From: Paenibacillus zeirhizosphaerae
Lineage (GTDB): Bacteria; Bacillota; Bacilli; Paenibacillales; Paenibacillaceae
Assembly (NCBI RefSeq): GCF_030705605.1
Contig: NZ_JAPCKK010000016.1
Coordinates: forward strand, 496,001-560,000
Length of the DNA: 64,000 nucleotides
Direction of reading: 5' to 3'
Shown here: one piece after another, positions 7,745-16,645 of the stretch
How positions within the stretch are numbered: position 1 is the stretch's first letter
How the letters are laid out: every line of letters starts with the position of its first letter
The notes under the pieces: generated by a model
What the model saw: the letters and a program-made list of their open reading frames with translations, nothing else
What the model was told of the DNA's origin: nothing
The model's database searches: none
Translations under genes and position numbers: made by a program

Positions 7745-9193
7745 TTAATAAGCACGTGCGAATACCACAGTATGCTTGGCAGGCTGTCCGCAGCACAGAC
7801 AGATACTCTTCTCTTCGGACGGCTTGAAAGGAATGTTCCGGCTTGTTGCGCCGGTAACCTCTTTCACCTTGTCTTCACATTCCGTAGAGCCACACCAGCC
7901 TGCAATCGTAAAGCCGCGCTTCTCCTCCATCAGAGCTTTCATTTCATCCAACGTATCTACAGAGTAGAAATTATCCTGCATAAAGGACTTGGCACGCTCA
8001 TACATCTCCTGCTGAACCTGAGCCAGCATTGCGTTGATCTCCTCAACCAGATCGGACTGCTGTACCACTTTCTTCTCGCCGCTGATGCGGGATACGAGCA
8101 CGCAAACTCCGTTTTCCATATCACGAGGCCCAAGCTCCAGCCGAACAGGCACGCCACGCATTTCATATTCGTTGAATTTCCAGCCTGGGCTGACGTCGGA
8201 ACGGTCATCGACCTTCACGCGTACACCGGCTTTTTTCAATTCAGCATAAAGCTCATCCGTGCGGGCAAGCACCACATCACGTGTTTTCGGCGGTCCAATT
8301 GGAATCATGATGACCTGGGTAGGGGCAACCTTCGGCGGCAACGCCAGCCCACGGTCATCCCCGTGCACCATGATGAGCGCGCCAATCAAGCGTGTGCTTG
8401 TTCCCCACGAAGTTGTATGCACATACTCAAGCGCATTGTCACGGCTCAAATATTTGATATCAAACGCAACCGAGAATTTCGTGCCAAGATAGTGGGACGT
8501 TCCCGCCTGCACCGCACGGCCGTCACGCATCATCGCTTCCAGCGAGTACGTATTCACGGCACCGGCAAAACGCTCAGAAGGAGTTTTCTCGCCAACAACA
8601 ACCGGAATGGCTAACACATCCTGGATGACTTCGCGGTATACCTCCAGCATTTTCATCGTTTCCTCACGTGCCTCTTCTTCCGTCTCATGCGCGGTATGGC
8701 CCTCCTGCCATAAAAACTCGCTTGTGCGCAGGAAAGGAAGCGTACGCTTCTCCCATCTGACCACGTTCGCCCATTGGTTAATGAGCACAGGCAGATCACG
8801 GTAGGATTGAATCCATTTAGAATACATATGTCCGATCATCGTCTCAGAGGTAGGGCGGATCGCCAGACGCTCCTCCAGCTTTTCTCCCCCTGCTTCCGTC
8901 ACCCACGGCAGCTCCGGATTAAAGCCTTCCACATGCTCTTTTTCTTTCTGGAAGAAGCTCTCCGGGATGAACATCGGGAAGTATGCGTTCCGGTGTCCTG
9001 TCTCTCTGAAACGGACATCCATTGCATCCTTAATATGCTCCCAAATTTCGAAACCGTCAGGGCGGAAAACGATGCAACCCCGTACTGGAGAGTAATCCAT
9101 TAATTCTGCTTTTTTGATGACATCAATATACCAGCGGGAGAAATCCTCCCCCTGCGGTGTAATTTCGGACACGAATTGTTTATCTTTTGACAT
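7745..9193 (-). CDS. proS: Prolyl-tRNA synthetase, eukaryote/archaeal-type (ProS type 3)
   Basis: It charges tRNA-Pro with proline in the cytoplasm. The 482-residue protein is the short class II ProRS without the editing insertion of the 560-570-residue bacterial type. Visible class II motifs are motif 1 near FEIWEHIKDAMDVRFRETGH, motif 2 near RWEKRTLPFLRTSEFLWQE and motif 3 near IGALIMVHGDDRG. The anticodon-binding domain follows (VAPTQVIMIPIG). The C-terminal zinc-type domain has CGSTECEDK and CLCCGQPAK, and the protein ends in the Ala-Tyr terminus typical of this type. GGGAGGA lies 10 nt before the ATG. It sits between rseP and polC, where Bacillus subtilis has the unrelated-length bacterial-type proS. 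Confidence 0.97.
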   Translation of the reverse strand: MSKDKQFVSEITPQGEDFSRWYIDVIKKAELMDYSPVRGCIVFRPDGFEIWEHIKDAMDVRFRETGHRNAYFPMFIPESFFQKEKEHVEGFNPELPWVTEAGGEKLEERLAIRPTSETMIGHMYSKWIQSYRDLPVLINQWANVVRWEKRTLPFLRTSEFLWQEGHTAHETEEEAREETMKMLEVYREVIQDVLAIPVVVGEKTPSERFAGAVNTYSLEAMMRDGRAVQAGTSHYLGTKFSVAFDIKYLSRDNALEYVHTTSWGTSTRLIGALIMVHGDDRGLALPPKVAPTQVIMIPIGPPKTRDVVLARTDELYAELKKAGVRVKVDDRSDVSPGWKFNEYEMRGVPVRLELGPRDMENGVCVLVSRISGEKKVVQQSDLVEEINAMLAQVQQEMYERAKSFMQDNFYSVDTLDEMKALMEEKRGFTIAGWCGSTECEDKVKEVTGATSRNIPFKPSEEKSICLCCGQPAKHTVVFARAY

Positions 9194-9214
9194 AAAAAGG
9201 CCGTCCTCCCATGG

Positions 9215-9236
9215 GGGTCCGGCCGCAACCGGACCC
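9215..9236 (-). repeat. GC-rich hairpin between rseP and proS
   Basis: GGGTCCGG pairs with CCGGACCC across a 6-nt loop. It lies in the 52-bp gap just upstream of the proS ribosome binding site and has no following U-tract. It may influence proS translation or stabilise the upstream mRNA. No T-box structure is possible in so short a gap. Confidence 0.5.
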
Positions 9237-9245
9237 TGGCATAAA

Positions 9246-10517
9246 TTAACCGTTAATCAAACGCAATATATCGTTATAGGTGACTGCAATCATCAGCAGG
9301 AACAGCATGGCAAAACCGACGAAATGCACCATTCCTTCCCTGCTCGGATCAACAGGTCTGCCCCGTACAGCCTCCACCCCGAGGAAAATCAGACGGCTTC
9401 CATCCAGCGCCGGAATCGGCAGCAGGTTGAAGATGCCAAGATACAGGCTCAATATCCCCGCCCAATACGTAAGCTGTTCGATGCCCTGTTTGGCAATCTG
9501 TCCGGTAACCTCAGCCGTACGGACCGGTCCGCCCAGATCATCGATGGAGAAATTCTGAATCAGTTGACGGAAGCCGGCAAAAATAGCTACGGTCGTATCC
9601 ACCATCGACTTGCCCGCAACCTGGAATGTTTCGATAAATCCGGCATTCCTTGTCGGCAGCGTCGGTATAATTCCAACCTTGCCGCCTTCCTGCCCTTCCA
9701 TCGCCATTGGCGTGATCGTCAGGTTCAGTGCCTCATCCCCGCGCCGGATCACCCACTTCATAGGCTGGTCCATAGACGCCGCAATCACATTAATCAATTT
9801 TTCACGGTCAGCGCCAACCGGCTCGCCGTTAATGGATTCGATAATATCCCCTTCACGGATTCCTGCCTTATCAGCAGGCATGCCTTTGGTGACTTCCCCT
9901 ACGACCACATTCGTCGGATTTTCCAACTGGATCCCGGTCATCTGCACATGAATAGCAAACAGCACAAAGGCAAGCACGAAGTTCATTAACGGGCCGGCAA
10001 AAATAGCCATCGCTCTCTGCCCTACTGTCTTGCTCCCGTATTGGCGATCCCGCGGAGCAATCTGAACCGATTGACCCTTGCTCACGGTCATCGCCTGCGG
10101 ATGAACCTTGAACTGCTGGGAATCACCATCCACGTCAAGCGTGAGTGTAAGTGCGTTCTCCAAATCAATGGACTGCACTTCACCTCGGATGACATTTTTA
10201 CGATTGTCGAGTTGGTCAAGATAGATGCTTTTCACCAGGCCATCCGTTTCGCGGACCGCAATGGTCTGCCCTGCTTCAATCTGGTTCATCTCTGGGTCTT
10301 CTCCCGCCATCCGTGCAAATCCGCCGAAAGGCAGCAGACGAAGAGTGAACTGGGTTTCATTCCTTTTATAGGAGAACAGTTTCGGACCGAAACCGATCGC
10401 AAATTCTCTAACCAGAATGCCGGCACGTTTGGCAAAATAGTAATGCCCCCATTCATGCACCGTTACAAGAACGAAGAACATGAGTACCGTCAGTAAAACC
10501 ATTTGAATCGTTTCCAA
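9246..10517 (-). CDS. rseP: Site-2 intramembrane zinc metalloprotease RseP (RasP)
   Basis: RseP/RasP cuts membrane-spanning anti-sigma factors and signal-peptide remnants within the bilayer. The 423 residues show the zinc site HEWGH in the first membrane helix (about residues 21-25), an FGFGPKL-like family region, a PDZ domain in the middle (GVVVGEVTKGMPADKAGIREGD type) and the second metal-ligand motif NLLPIPALDGSRL near the C-terminus. Four membrane segments are likely. The start is TTG at 10517, with AAAGGA five bases ahead. It lies downstream of dxr; in the 112-bp gap TTGTAC-18-TAAATT is a weak promoter candidate with a TG-extended -10. Confidence 0.96.
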   Translation of the reverse strand: METIQMVLLTVLMFFVLVTVHEWGHYYFAKRAGILVREFAIGFGPKLFSYKRNETQFTLRLLPFGGFARMAGEDPEMNQIEAGQTIAVRETDGLVKSIYLDQLDNRKNVIRGEVQSIDLENALTLTLDVDGDSQQFKVHPQAMTVSKGQSVQIAPRDRQYGSKTVGQRAMAIFAGPLMNFVLAFVLFAIHVQMTGIQLENPTNVVVGEVTKGMPADKAGIREGDIIESINGEPVGADREKLINVIAASMDQPMKWVIRRGDEALNLTITPMAMEGQEGGKVGIIPTLPTRNAGFIETFQVAGKSMVDTTVAIFAGFRQLIQNFSIDDLGGPVRTAEVTGQIAKQGIEQLTYWAGILSLYLGIFNLLPIPALDGSRLIFLGVEAVRGRPVDPSREGMVHFVGFAMLFLLMIAVTYNDILRLING

Positions 10518-10629
10518 TCGTTTCCTTTCCCCTTTCGTGAGATCGAGTATGTCCTTCTAATTTATCATTATTCTCCGATCCCGTACAAGAGAATCACACA
10601 GGTGGGTCTTAATTGGAAAGAAGAAGGTT

Positions 10630-11769
10630 TTACAGCGCTGCGGCCGCCGCCCGTACCTCGCGATCACAGGCTTCAATAGCCGACAGATCCGGATTCATCG
10701 TATTATGGTGCCGATCAAGCACTTTTGCGATAATGTCCTCAATCGCCAAAAAAGAAATTTCTCCTTTTAAAAACCGGGCTACCGCCACTTCATTCGCCGC
10801 GTTGAACGCGGCCGGCGCTGTCCCCCCCATTTTACCACATTCAAAGGCAAGTCTTAAACATGGGAACCGCTCGTAATCCATTTCCCGGAAATGCAGGCTG
10901 CCAGCAGCCGCCAATGACAGCGGCTTGGCCGGGGATGACATGCGATCCGGATAAGTCAGCGCGTACTGAATCGGGACACGCATATCCGGATTCCCCAACT
11001 GGGCGATAATGCTCGTATCCTTGAATTCCACAAAGGAATGGATAATGCTTTCGGGATGCAAGAGCACGTGGATTTGATCATAAGATAATCCGAACAGCCA
11101 GTGTGCCTCGATCACTTCCAGCCCTTTATTCACCATCGTCGCCGAATCAATTGTGATTTTCGCTCCCATCGACCAATTCGGGTGCTGTAAAGCCTGCTCA
11201 ACGGTAACACCCTTAAGCTGCTCTCTGCTCAAATCCCGAAACGAGCCGCCGGAGGCTGTCAGTGTAATTCCTGCGACATCCCGCATACGTTCCCCGTTCA
11301 AGCACTGGAAAATAGCCGAATGCTCGCTGTCGATTGGCAGCAACCTAACTCCCTTTTTCTTAGCCTTCTCGGTCACGATATGCCCGGCTGTCACCAGCGT
11401 TTCCTTGTTGGCCAGACCAATGTGTTTGCCGGCTTCGATCGCGGCCAATGTCGAAGGCAACCCCACGCTGCCCATTACGGCTGTCACCACCATATCTGCT
11501 TCGGTACCTGCCGCCACTTCAACAAGTCCTTCACTGCCCCAGTACAACTCTGTCCCGGGGGGGAGCAGCTCTCGGATCTGTTCGGCAAGCTCTCTCGTCG
11601 CCACAGACACCTTCTTAGGCCGGTGACGGTGCACCTGTTCAAGCAGCAGCGCCGTATTGGCGCCTGCAGTTAAGCCCTCTATCTGATACAGATCAGGGTG
11701 CATGGAAACGACGTCCAGTGTCTGAGTTCCGATTGAGCCCGTTGAGCCAAGCACGGTAATCTTTTTCAT
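10630..11769 (-). CDS. dxr: 1-deoxy-D-xylulose 5-phosphate reductoisomerase
   Basis: Dxr converts DXP to 2-C-methyl-D-erythritol 4-phosphate with NADPH, the second step of the MEP isoprenoid pathway. The 379 residues match the family. The N-terminal nucleotide fold has GSTGSIGTQTLDVV. LPIDSEHSAIFQCL carries metal and substrate residues. HPNWSMGAKITIDSATMVNKG is followed by the catalytic-loop region EAHWLFGL. The start ATG at 11769 has AAGGAAGG upstream. The neighbours uppS and cdsA use isoprenoid and lipid precursors, so this run of genes feeds the cell envelope. Confidence 0.97.
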   Translation of the reverse strand: MKKITVLGSTGSIGTQTLDVVSMHPDLYQIEGLTAGANTALLLEQVHRHRPKKVSVATRELAEQIRELLPPGTELYWGSEGLVEVAAGTEADMVVTAVMGSVGLPSTLAAIEAGKHIGLANKETLVTAGHIVTEKAKKKGVRLLPIDSEHSAIFQCLNGERMRDVAGITLTASGGSFRDLSREQLKGVTVEQALQHPNWSMGAKITIDSATMVNKGLEVIEAHWLFGLSYDQIHVLLHPESIIHSFVEFKDTSIIAQLGNPDMRVPIQYALTYPDRMSSPAKPLSLAAAGSLHFREMDYERFPCLRLAFECGKMGGTAPAAFNAANEVAVARFLKGEISFLAIEDIIAKVLDRHHNTMNPDLSAIEACDREVRAAAAAL

Positions 11770-11826
11770 GATGCACCTTCCTTTAGAAATTCAGCACAAT
11801 GTCTTCAGCAGCATCTATTGCTTTCT

Positions 11827-12621
11827 TCAGGCAGGAAGCAGCATCAGCATATGTACGAACGGAAAAACAACGATCCAGCTATCACACCGGTCAAGGATTC
11901 CACCATGTCCTGGCAGAAGACTACCCGAATCCTTAATTCCGTAAACCCGTTTATAAGCAGACTGGACCAAGTCACCCAGTTGTCCGACGACCGCACAAGA
12001 CAAGCCGATCATCAGTGCGTTCCCTGCAGACAGCAGCCCTCCTGAAAACACAGCAAAGACCACAGCTACTACAGAGGCCATAAGGACACCTCCCAGGGCA
12101 CCCTCCACTGTTTTATTCGGACTGATCGCAGGCCACAGCTTTGTTCTTCCGAACGCCTTACCCACAAAGTAGGCCCCCGCATCACTGGACCAAATCCCTG
12201 CCAGAAGCAAAAATGTCCAGAATACCCCATGGTTCAAATGGCGTGACTCCGCGATATAAGAAAATCCGATACCCACATAAACGGCACCCAGAAACAGAAG
12301 TGCTGCCGTCTGAATCGTGATCTGGTTTTTGGTAAACACCGTGATCAGCATAAACAGGACCAGCAGCAGCCACAGCGTATTAGCAAGCGGTAAAAAGGGT
12401 TCTATGCCCAGCGGTTGATACGGAAAAACCAGTATCGTAACGCCCAGATAACCGACCCATGTGCTTCCGCTCCTTAATGAAAGTCCGATCATACGCACAA
12501 ATTCGTAAAATCCGATCCATGCCATGGCAAGAATGAGCAGGTGATAGGGCAAACCACCCCATAGGACCATGCCCAGGAACAGGATGCCTGCCACTATACC
12601 GGTTATCAATCGCTGTTTCAA
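11827..12621 (-). CDS. cdsA: Phosphatidate cytidylyltransferase (CDP-diglyceride synthase)
   Basis: CdsA makes CDP-diacylglycerol from phosphatidic acid and CTP in the membrane, the precursor of phosphatidylglycerol, cardiolipin and phosphatidylethanolamine. The protein has about eight hydrophobic helices. The C-terminal CdsA signature is clear: SPNKTVEGALGG, then LGDLVQSAYKR and IKDSGSLLPGHGGILDRCDS. I chose the TTG at 12621 because GGAGG lies 9 nt upstream and the resulting N-terminus, MKQRLITGIVAG, matches family starts. An ATG at 12630 directly abuts the GGAGG and is a poor start. It follows uppS by 15 bp. Confidence 0.95.
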   Translation of the reverse strand: MKQRLITGIVAGILFLGMVLWGGLPYHLLILAMAWIGFYEFVRMIGLSLRSGSTWVGYLGVTILVFPYQPLGIEPFLPLANTLWLLLVLFMLITVFTKNQITIQTAALLFLGAVYVGIGFSYIAESRHLNHGVFWTFLLLAGIWSSDAGAYFVGKAFGRTKLWPAISPNKTVEGALGGVLMASVVAVVFAVFSGGLLSAGNALMIGLSCAVVGQLGDLVQSAYKRVYGIKDSGSLLPGHGGILDRCDSWIVVFPFVHMLMLLPA

Positions 12622-12636
12622 CGGCCTCATCCTCCA

Positions 12637-13407
12637 TTATTTCAGACCGCCGTATCTCCGTGATCTGCGTTGATACTCGGCCACTGCTTCGTGTAAATGC
12701 TCTTTGTTGAATTCAGGCCAGTAAATGTCCGTGAACCAGAGCTCGCTATAGGCTAACTGCCAGAGCATAAAATTGCTTAATCTCAATTCGCCGCTTGTAC
12801 GAATCAACAGGTCCGGATCGGGCATTTCCTCCGACAGCAACGATTTTCCGATGAGCTCAGGCGTAATATCCTCCGCTTTAATTGTGCCGCCCTCAATTTC
12901 ACGGCCAAGCTTTTTCATGGCTTCGGTAATCTCAAGCCGACTCCCGTAATTGACCGCAAAATTCAGGATAAGCCCCGTGTTATGCTCGGTACGCCGGATA
13001 GCTTCCTCGAAAGCAGCCAGCGTGTGCGAAGGCAGATGCTCTTTATGTCCCATAATGCGGACCTGTACATTTTTCTCGATTAGCTCGTCCAATTCGATAG
13101 CCAAAAACTCTTCCGGCAGCCGCATCAGAAAGTCCACTTCTTCTTTTGGACGGGTCCAGTTTTCCGTGGAAAATGCGTACATGGTCAGGTACTTGATCCC
13201 CAGCTCATCAGCGGCAATGGCTGTTCTTTTGACTGCCTTCATTCCATTCTGGTGACCTATCACCCTCGGCATGCCAATCCGCTTTGCCCAACGGCCATTC
13301 CCGTCCATGATGACGGCTACATGCTGTGGAATATTGTCTTTTGAAACGGCCGGGGGCTGTTCATCATTTTGCTCTGCACCCCACCAAGACCGAACCCGTT
13401 TTATCAT
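12637..13407 (-). CDS. uppS: Undecaprenyl diphosphate synthase (cis-prenyltransferase)
   Basis: UppS condenses isopentenyl diphosphate units onto FPP to make the C55 carrier lipid of cell wall synthesis. The 256-residue protein has the family signature HVAVIMDGNGRWAKRIG, with the metal-binding Asp, near residue 35. The C-terminal substrate-binding region reads PDLLIRTSGELRLSNFMLWQ. Its partner cdsA follows after 15 bp. The frr terminator lies directly upstream, so uppS probably starts a new transcript or relies on read-through. Confidence 0.97.
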   Translation of the reverse strand: MIKRVRSWWGAEQNDEQPPAVSKDNIPQHVAVIMDGNGRWAKRIGMPRVIGHQNGMKAVKRTAIAADELGIKYLTMYAFSTENWTRPKEEVDFLMRLPEEFLAIELDELIEKNVQVRIMGHKEHLPSHTLAAFEEAIRRTEHNTGLILNFAVNYGSRLEITEAMKKLGREIEGGTIKAEDITPELIGKSLLSEEMPDPDLLIRTSGELRLSNFMLWQLAYSELWFTDIYWPEFNKEHLHEAVAEYQRRSRRYGGLK

Positions 13408-13447
13408 ACCATTTCCCCCAACATTCTCTGGAAATTAACCATGGGCT

Positions 13448-13493
13448 TGAAAAGAGACAAACCCCACCGCAATGGAGGGGCCGCTAGTCTCTT
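13448..13493 (-). terminator. Probable terminator of the pyrH-frr unit
   Basis: AAGAGAC and GTCTCTT (13452-13458 and 13487-13493) form the outer stem, and CCCC/GGGG pair inside. On the minus strand the structure ends in CTCTTTTC. The base of the stem includes the frr stop codon. The U-tract is short, so some read-through into uppS is likely. Confidence 0.55.
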
Positions 13494-14046
13494 ACACTTC
13501 CATGATCTCTTTTTCTTTCGCAGCGAGCACTTTGTCTACTTCCGCGATGAATTTGTCCGTCGTTTTCTGGATATCATCCTGATGGCGGCGGGATTCGTCC
13601 TCGGAAATATCGGTTTTTTCAAGTTTTTTGATATCGTCGTTAGCGTCGCGGCGGATATTCCGAATCGCAACCTTCGCTTCTTCACCGTACTTCTTGGTCA
13701 TCTTCACCAGCTCTGTTCTGCGTTCTTCCGTCAGCGCCGGCACCACAAGTCTGATCGAAGTACCGTCATTGGACGGGGTCAATCCCAAATCCGATTTCTG
13801 AATGGCACGCTCGATGTCAGCCAGAGAGGATTTATCCCAAGGCTGGATCATTAGTGTGCGGGAATCCGGTGTATTAATATTGGCAAGCTGATTCAACGGG
13901 GTCATGGCACCGTAATATTCGACCTGAACGCGATCCAGAAGGCTTGGTGTAGCACGTCCGGCACGCAAAGTTGCAAGATCGCGTTTCAAAGCCTGAATGG
14001 CTTTTTCCATACGCTCTTCTGCGCTTTTCTTAACGGATTGCGGCAT
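13492..14046 (-). CDS. frr: Ribosome recycling factor
   Basis: RRF splits post-termination ribosomes together with EF-G. The 184 residues are the usual length and show the typical pattern [34 protein letters not shown], then [21 protein letters not shown] and a C-terminal [13 protein letters not shown] helix. Its ATG overlaps the pyrH stop by one base (TAATG), so the two are coupled. The order rpsB-tsf-pyrH-frr is standard. Confidence 0.98.
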   Translation of the reverse strand: MPQSVKKSAEERMEKAIQALKRDLATLRAGRATPSLLDRVQVEYYGAMTPLNQLANINTPDSRTLMIQPWDKSSLADIERAIQKSDLGLTPSNDGTSIRLVVPALTEERRTELVKMTKKYGEEAKVAIRNIRRDANDDIKKLEKTDISEDESRRHQDDIQKTTDKFIAEVDKVLAAKEKEIMEV

Positions 14047-14774
14047 TAATCTACACTCCCTTTAACGATTGTTCCAATTTTTTCGCCAAGCACGACACGT
14101 TTGATATTGCCTTGCTCCGTAATTGCAAATACAATAAGCGGAATGTTGTTATCCATACACAGCGATGAAGCTGTCGAGTCCATTACTCCGAGATTTTTGT
14201 TCAGCACATCCATATATGTAAGCTGCTCATACTTCTCGGCAGTGCTGTCTTTGAACGGATCTGCAGAGTATACACCGTCCACTTTATTTTTAGCCATAAG
14301 GATGACCTCAGCCTCAATCTCCGCTGCACGCAGCGCCGCGGTTGTGTCCGTGGAAAAGAACGGGTTACCGGTGCCTGCAGCAAAGATAACGACACGTCCC
14401 TTCTCCAGATGGCGGATCGCCTTACGGCGTATGTACGGTTCCGCGATCTGCTGCATGGCGATCGATGTCTGTACACGGGTCGGCACGCCGATTTGCTCCA
14501 GTGAATCCTGCAGCGCAAGTGAATTCATAACGGTTGCAAGCATCCCCATATAATCTGCAGTGGCACGATCAATGCCGTTTGCACTGCCCGCGATACCACG
14601 CCAGATATTGCCTCCGCCGCATACGATAGCCACCTCTACGCCCAAATCCACAACGTCCTTAACCTGCTGGGCAATGGATGCGATCGTATCAGCGTCAATC
14701 CCATATCCGTTATTACCCGATAACGACTCACCGCTCACCTTCAAGACGACACGTTTAAATACAGGCTGTTCCAA
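14046..14774 (-). CDS. pyrH: UMP kinase
   Basis: PyrH phosphorylates UMP to UDP and belongs to the amino acid kinase fold. Visible motifs: [10 protein letters not shown] at the N-terminus, the Gly-rich CGGGNIWRG loop, the [12 protein letters not shown] segment and [21 protein letters not shown] chose the TTG at 14774, 7 nt after GGAGGG, giving [16 protein letters not shown], like known PyrH starts, and 242 residues. A GTG at 14789 would lie before the ribosome binding site. A possible promoter lies at 14797-14825. Confidence 0.96.
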   Translation of the reverse strand: MEQPVFKRVVLKVSGESLSGNNGYGIDADTIASIAQQVKDVVDLGVEVAIVCGGGNIWRGIAGSANGIDRATADYMGMLATVMNSLALQDSLEQIGVPTRVQTSIAMQQIAEPYIRRKAIRHLEKGRVVIFAAGTGNPFFSTDTTAALRAAEIEAEVILMAKNKVDGVYSADPFKDSTAEKYEQLTYMDVLNKNLGVMDSTASSLCMDNNIPLIVFAITEQGNIKRVVLGEKIGTIVKGSVD

Positions 14775-14796
14775 ATGCTCACCCTCCACTATTTAG

Positions 14797-14825
14797 TTTC
14801 TATCTATTTTAATGCCCATTTGCAA
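14797..14825 (-). promoter_or_regulatory. Candidate sigma-A promoter of pyrH-frr
   Basis: TTGCAA and TAGAAA are spaced by 17 nt on the minus strand, each matching the consensus at four of six positions. It lies between the tsf terminator hairpins and pyrH. Modest support only. Confidence 0.4.
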
Positions 14826-14858
14826 GAAAAGCTCCTGTCTTCAAGCAGGTAGCTTTTC
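14826..14858. repeat. Long hairpin between tsf and pyrH
   Basis: A 12-bp stem (GAAAAGCTCCTG against its complement with one bulged base) encloses an 8-nt loop. On the minus strand it ends AGCTTTTCTTGC. It lies just downstream of the stronger tsf terminator and may be a backup terminator. Confidence 0.5.
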
Positions 14859-14890
14859 TGGACAAGAGCGCACAAACCGTCCTTACCTGA

Positions 14891-14915
14891 AAGAAAAGGA
14901 ACACTGGCGTGTTCC
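14891..14915 (-). terminator. Intrinsic terminator after tsf
   Basis: GGAACAC and GTGTTCC form a perfect 7-bp stem with a 4-nt loop, followed on the minus strand by TTTTCTTTC. It lies 40 bp after the tsf stop. Confidence 0.7.
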
Positions 14916-14954
14916 ATTTTCCTTCTGACGCCTATACAACCCGTGCAAATGGTA

Positions 14955-15605
14955 TTATTGTTTCACCTGAGACATAACTTCTTCATAGAAGTTATCTTCT
15001 TTTTTCTCCAGACCTTCACCCAGCTCGTAACGTACGAAACGGCGGATGGAGATATTTTCGCCAATCGTGCTGATTTTCTCGTTCACCAGCGTTGCGATTG
15101 TTTTGTCCGGATCTTTGATGAAAGCTTGTTCCATCAGGCAGAATTCTTCATAAAACTTACTGATGCGTCCTTCAACCATTTTTTCAACGATTTTCTCTGG
15201 CTTACCTTCGTTCAGCGCTTGAGCTTTCAGAATTTCCTTCTCTTTTTCGACCTCTTCAGGCGAAACTTCTTCACGACGGACGAAACGAGGGTTGGAAGCC
15301 GCGATGTGCATTGCGATGTCACGAGCGAAATCTTTGAATTGATCTGTTTTTGCAACGAAGTCGGTCTCGCAGTTGATTTCTACGATGACCCCGATTCTTC
15401 CGCCTGCATGGATGTAAGATTCTACAACACCTTCAGTTGCGATGCGACCTGCTTTATTAGCGGCAGCAGCTAAACCTTTTTCACGGAGAAATTCGATCGC
15501 TTTCTCGATATTACCGCTCGTTTCTTCAAGCGCTTTTTTGCAATCCAGCATCCCTGCGCCTGTTTTTTCGCGAAGCTCTTTTACTGCGCTAGCATTCACT
15601 GCCAT
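14955..15605 (-). CDS. tsf: Elongation factor Ts (short form)
   Basis: EF-Ts is the nucleotide exchange factor of EF-Tu. Starting at the ATG at 15605 (GGAGGGA six bases ahead) gives 216 residues, shorter than the 293 of Bacillus subtilis. It keeps the UBA-like N-terminus ([19 protein letters not shown]) and the core motif [14 protein letters not shown], but the long middle part is reduced to one subdomain, as in other short EF-Ts proteins. The frame begins five codons earlier at a TTG, but that lies before the binding site. Confidence 0.97.
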   Translation of the reverse strand: MAVNASAVKELREKTGAGMLDCKKALEETSGNIEKAIEFLREKGLAAAANKAGRIATEGVVESYIHAGGRIGVIVEINCETDFVAKTDQFKDFARDIAMHIAASNPRFVRREEVSPEEVEKEKEILKAQALNEGKPEKIVEKMVEGRISKFYEEFCLMEQAFIKDPDKTIATLVNEKISTIGENISIRRFVRYELGEGLEKKEDNFYEEVMSQVKQ

Positions 15606-15650
15606 TTTAATTCCCTCCAAAATATGATTGTTCTAAGTATTGTACACTTT

Positions 15651-15695
15651 AAAAAAAGGGCAGTGAAAGGTTATCCACCTACCAACCACCCTTTT
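15651..15695 (-). terminator. Probable terminator between rpsB and tsf
   Basis: AAAAGGG and CCCTTTT form the stem around a 28-nt loop that contains a GGTT/AACC inner pairing. On the minus strand seven T follow the C run. It lies 36 bp after rpsB. Partial termination would let S2 be made in excess of EF-Ts. Confidence 0.6.
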
Positions 15696-15730
15696 CATTT
15701 AATTCATATATTACGTCCGCAAAAGCGGTA

Positions 15731-16429
15731 TTAAGCAGTAGTTTCTTCGCCTTGGTTAGCTTCCATAACGGCATCAGCCATTTTACCAGTCAGCAATTTA
15801 ACAGCGCGGATCGCATCGTCGTTACCAGGGATAACATAATCGATTTCATCCGGATCACAGTTCGTATCAACGATACCTACGATTGGGATACCCAATTTGC
15901 GGGCTTCAGCAACCGCGATACGCTCTTTACGAGGGTCGATGATGAACAATGCGCTTGGCAGACCCTTCATGTTCTTGATACCGCCCAGGAATTTCTCGAG
16001 ACGATCTTTCTCTTTGCGGAGAAGGATAACCTCTTTCTTAGGAAGAACTTCAAATGTACCGTCTTCTTCCCAAGTTTCCAGTTGTTTCAGACGATCAATA
16101 CGCTTTTGAATCGTTTGGAAGTTAGTCAGTGTTCCACCGAGCCAACGTTGATTGATGTAAAATTGACCAGCGCGTGTTGCTTCCTCTTTAACAGAGTCTT
16201 GCGCTTGTTTTTTGGTGCCTACGAACAGAATTGTTCCGTTCTCAGCAGCCACGCTTTTCACAAAGTTGTAAGCTTCCTCAACTTTTTTCACTGTCTTTTG
16301 CAAGTCAATGATGTAAATACCGTTTCTTTCAGTGAAGATATAACGATCCATTTTCGGGTTCCAACGACGTGTCTGGTGACCGAAGTGTACCCCAGCTTCT
16401 AAAAGCTGCTTCATGGAGATTACTGCCAT
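15731..16429 (-). CDS. rpsB: 30S ribosomal protein S2
   Basis: S2 is a late-binding protein of the small ribosomal subunit and helps hold S1-type factors. The 232 residues start [27 protein letters not shown], with the family hallmark [42 protein letters not shown] and [10 protein letters not shown] are all present. GGAGG lies 9 nt before the ATG at 16429. It has its own promoter (16554-16582). Confidence 0.98.
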   Translation of the reverse strand: MAVISMKQLLEAGVHFGHQTRRWNPKMDRYIFTERNGIYIIDLQKTVKKVEEAYNFVKSVAAENGTILFVGTKKQAQDSVKEEATRAGQFYINQRWLGGTLTNFQTIQKRIDRLKQLETWEEDGTFEVLPKKEVILLRKEKDRLEKFLGGIKNMKGLPSALFIIDPRKERIAVAEARKLGIPIVGIVDTNCDPDEIDYVIPGNDDAIRAVKLLTGKMADAVMEANQGEETTA

Positions 16430-16481
16430 CTTCACACACCTCCTAAATTTGGTTTTTTGTGTGTTCCTCCGCTGCTATCAT

Positions 16482-16507
16482 CTTCCGCAAAAACTCCCAT
16501 TCGGAAG
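16482..16507 (-). repeat. Hairpin in the rpsB leader RNA
   Basis: CTTCCG and CGGAAG form a 6-bp stem around 14 nt, within the 118-bp leader between the promoter and rpsB. Ribosomal protein leaders are often autoregulated. Whether this one binds S2 is unknown. Confidence 0.4.
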
Positions 16508-16553
16508 CACCCTTTACGGAATTAACCAGCGTGTGTTTTTAACACCGTTATTT

Positions 16554-16582
16554 AATATACCATAAGACACAAACCACTGCAA
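16554..16582 (-). promoter_or_regulatory. Sigma-A promoter of rpsB
   Basis: TTGCAG (16582-16577) and TATATT (16559-16554) are spaced by 17 nt on the minus strand, with a TG one base before the -10. It lies between the upstream terminator (16616-16645) and rpsB. Confidence 0.65.
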
Positions 16583-16615
16583 CCTGATTTTTCAGTTCTC
16601 TCCGACTTATAAATT

Positions 16616-16645
16616 CAAAAAAATACCGCCTTATTTGCTTGCGGT
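16616..16645 (-). terminator. Terminator of the fla/che-sigD-swrB-like unit
   Basis: ACCGC and GCGGT pair around an 11-nt loop and are followed on the minus strand by A and seven T. The stem base coincides with the stop codon of the last gene. It separates the motility transcript from rpsB. Confidence 0.65.

Noticed and set aside
7617..7796. 60-codon N-terminal extension of polC
   Set aside because: It overlaps the proS end, has no similarity to PolC, and lies upstream of the ribosome binding site of the ATG at 7616.
9194..9245. T-box leader for proS
   Set aside because: The gap is only 52 bp, too short for a T-box, and lacks its conserved motif.
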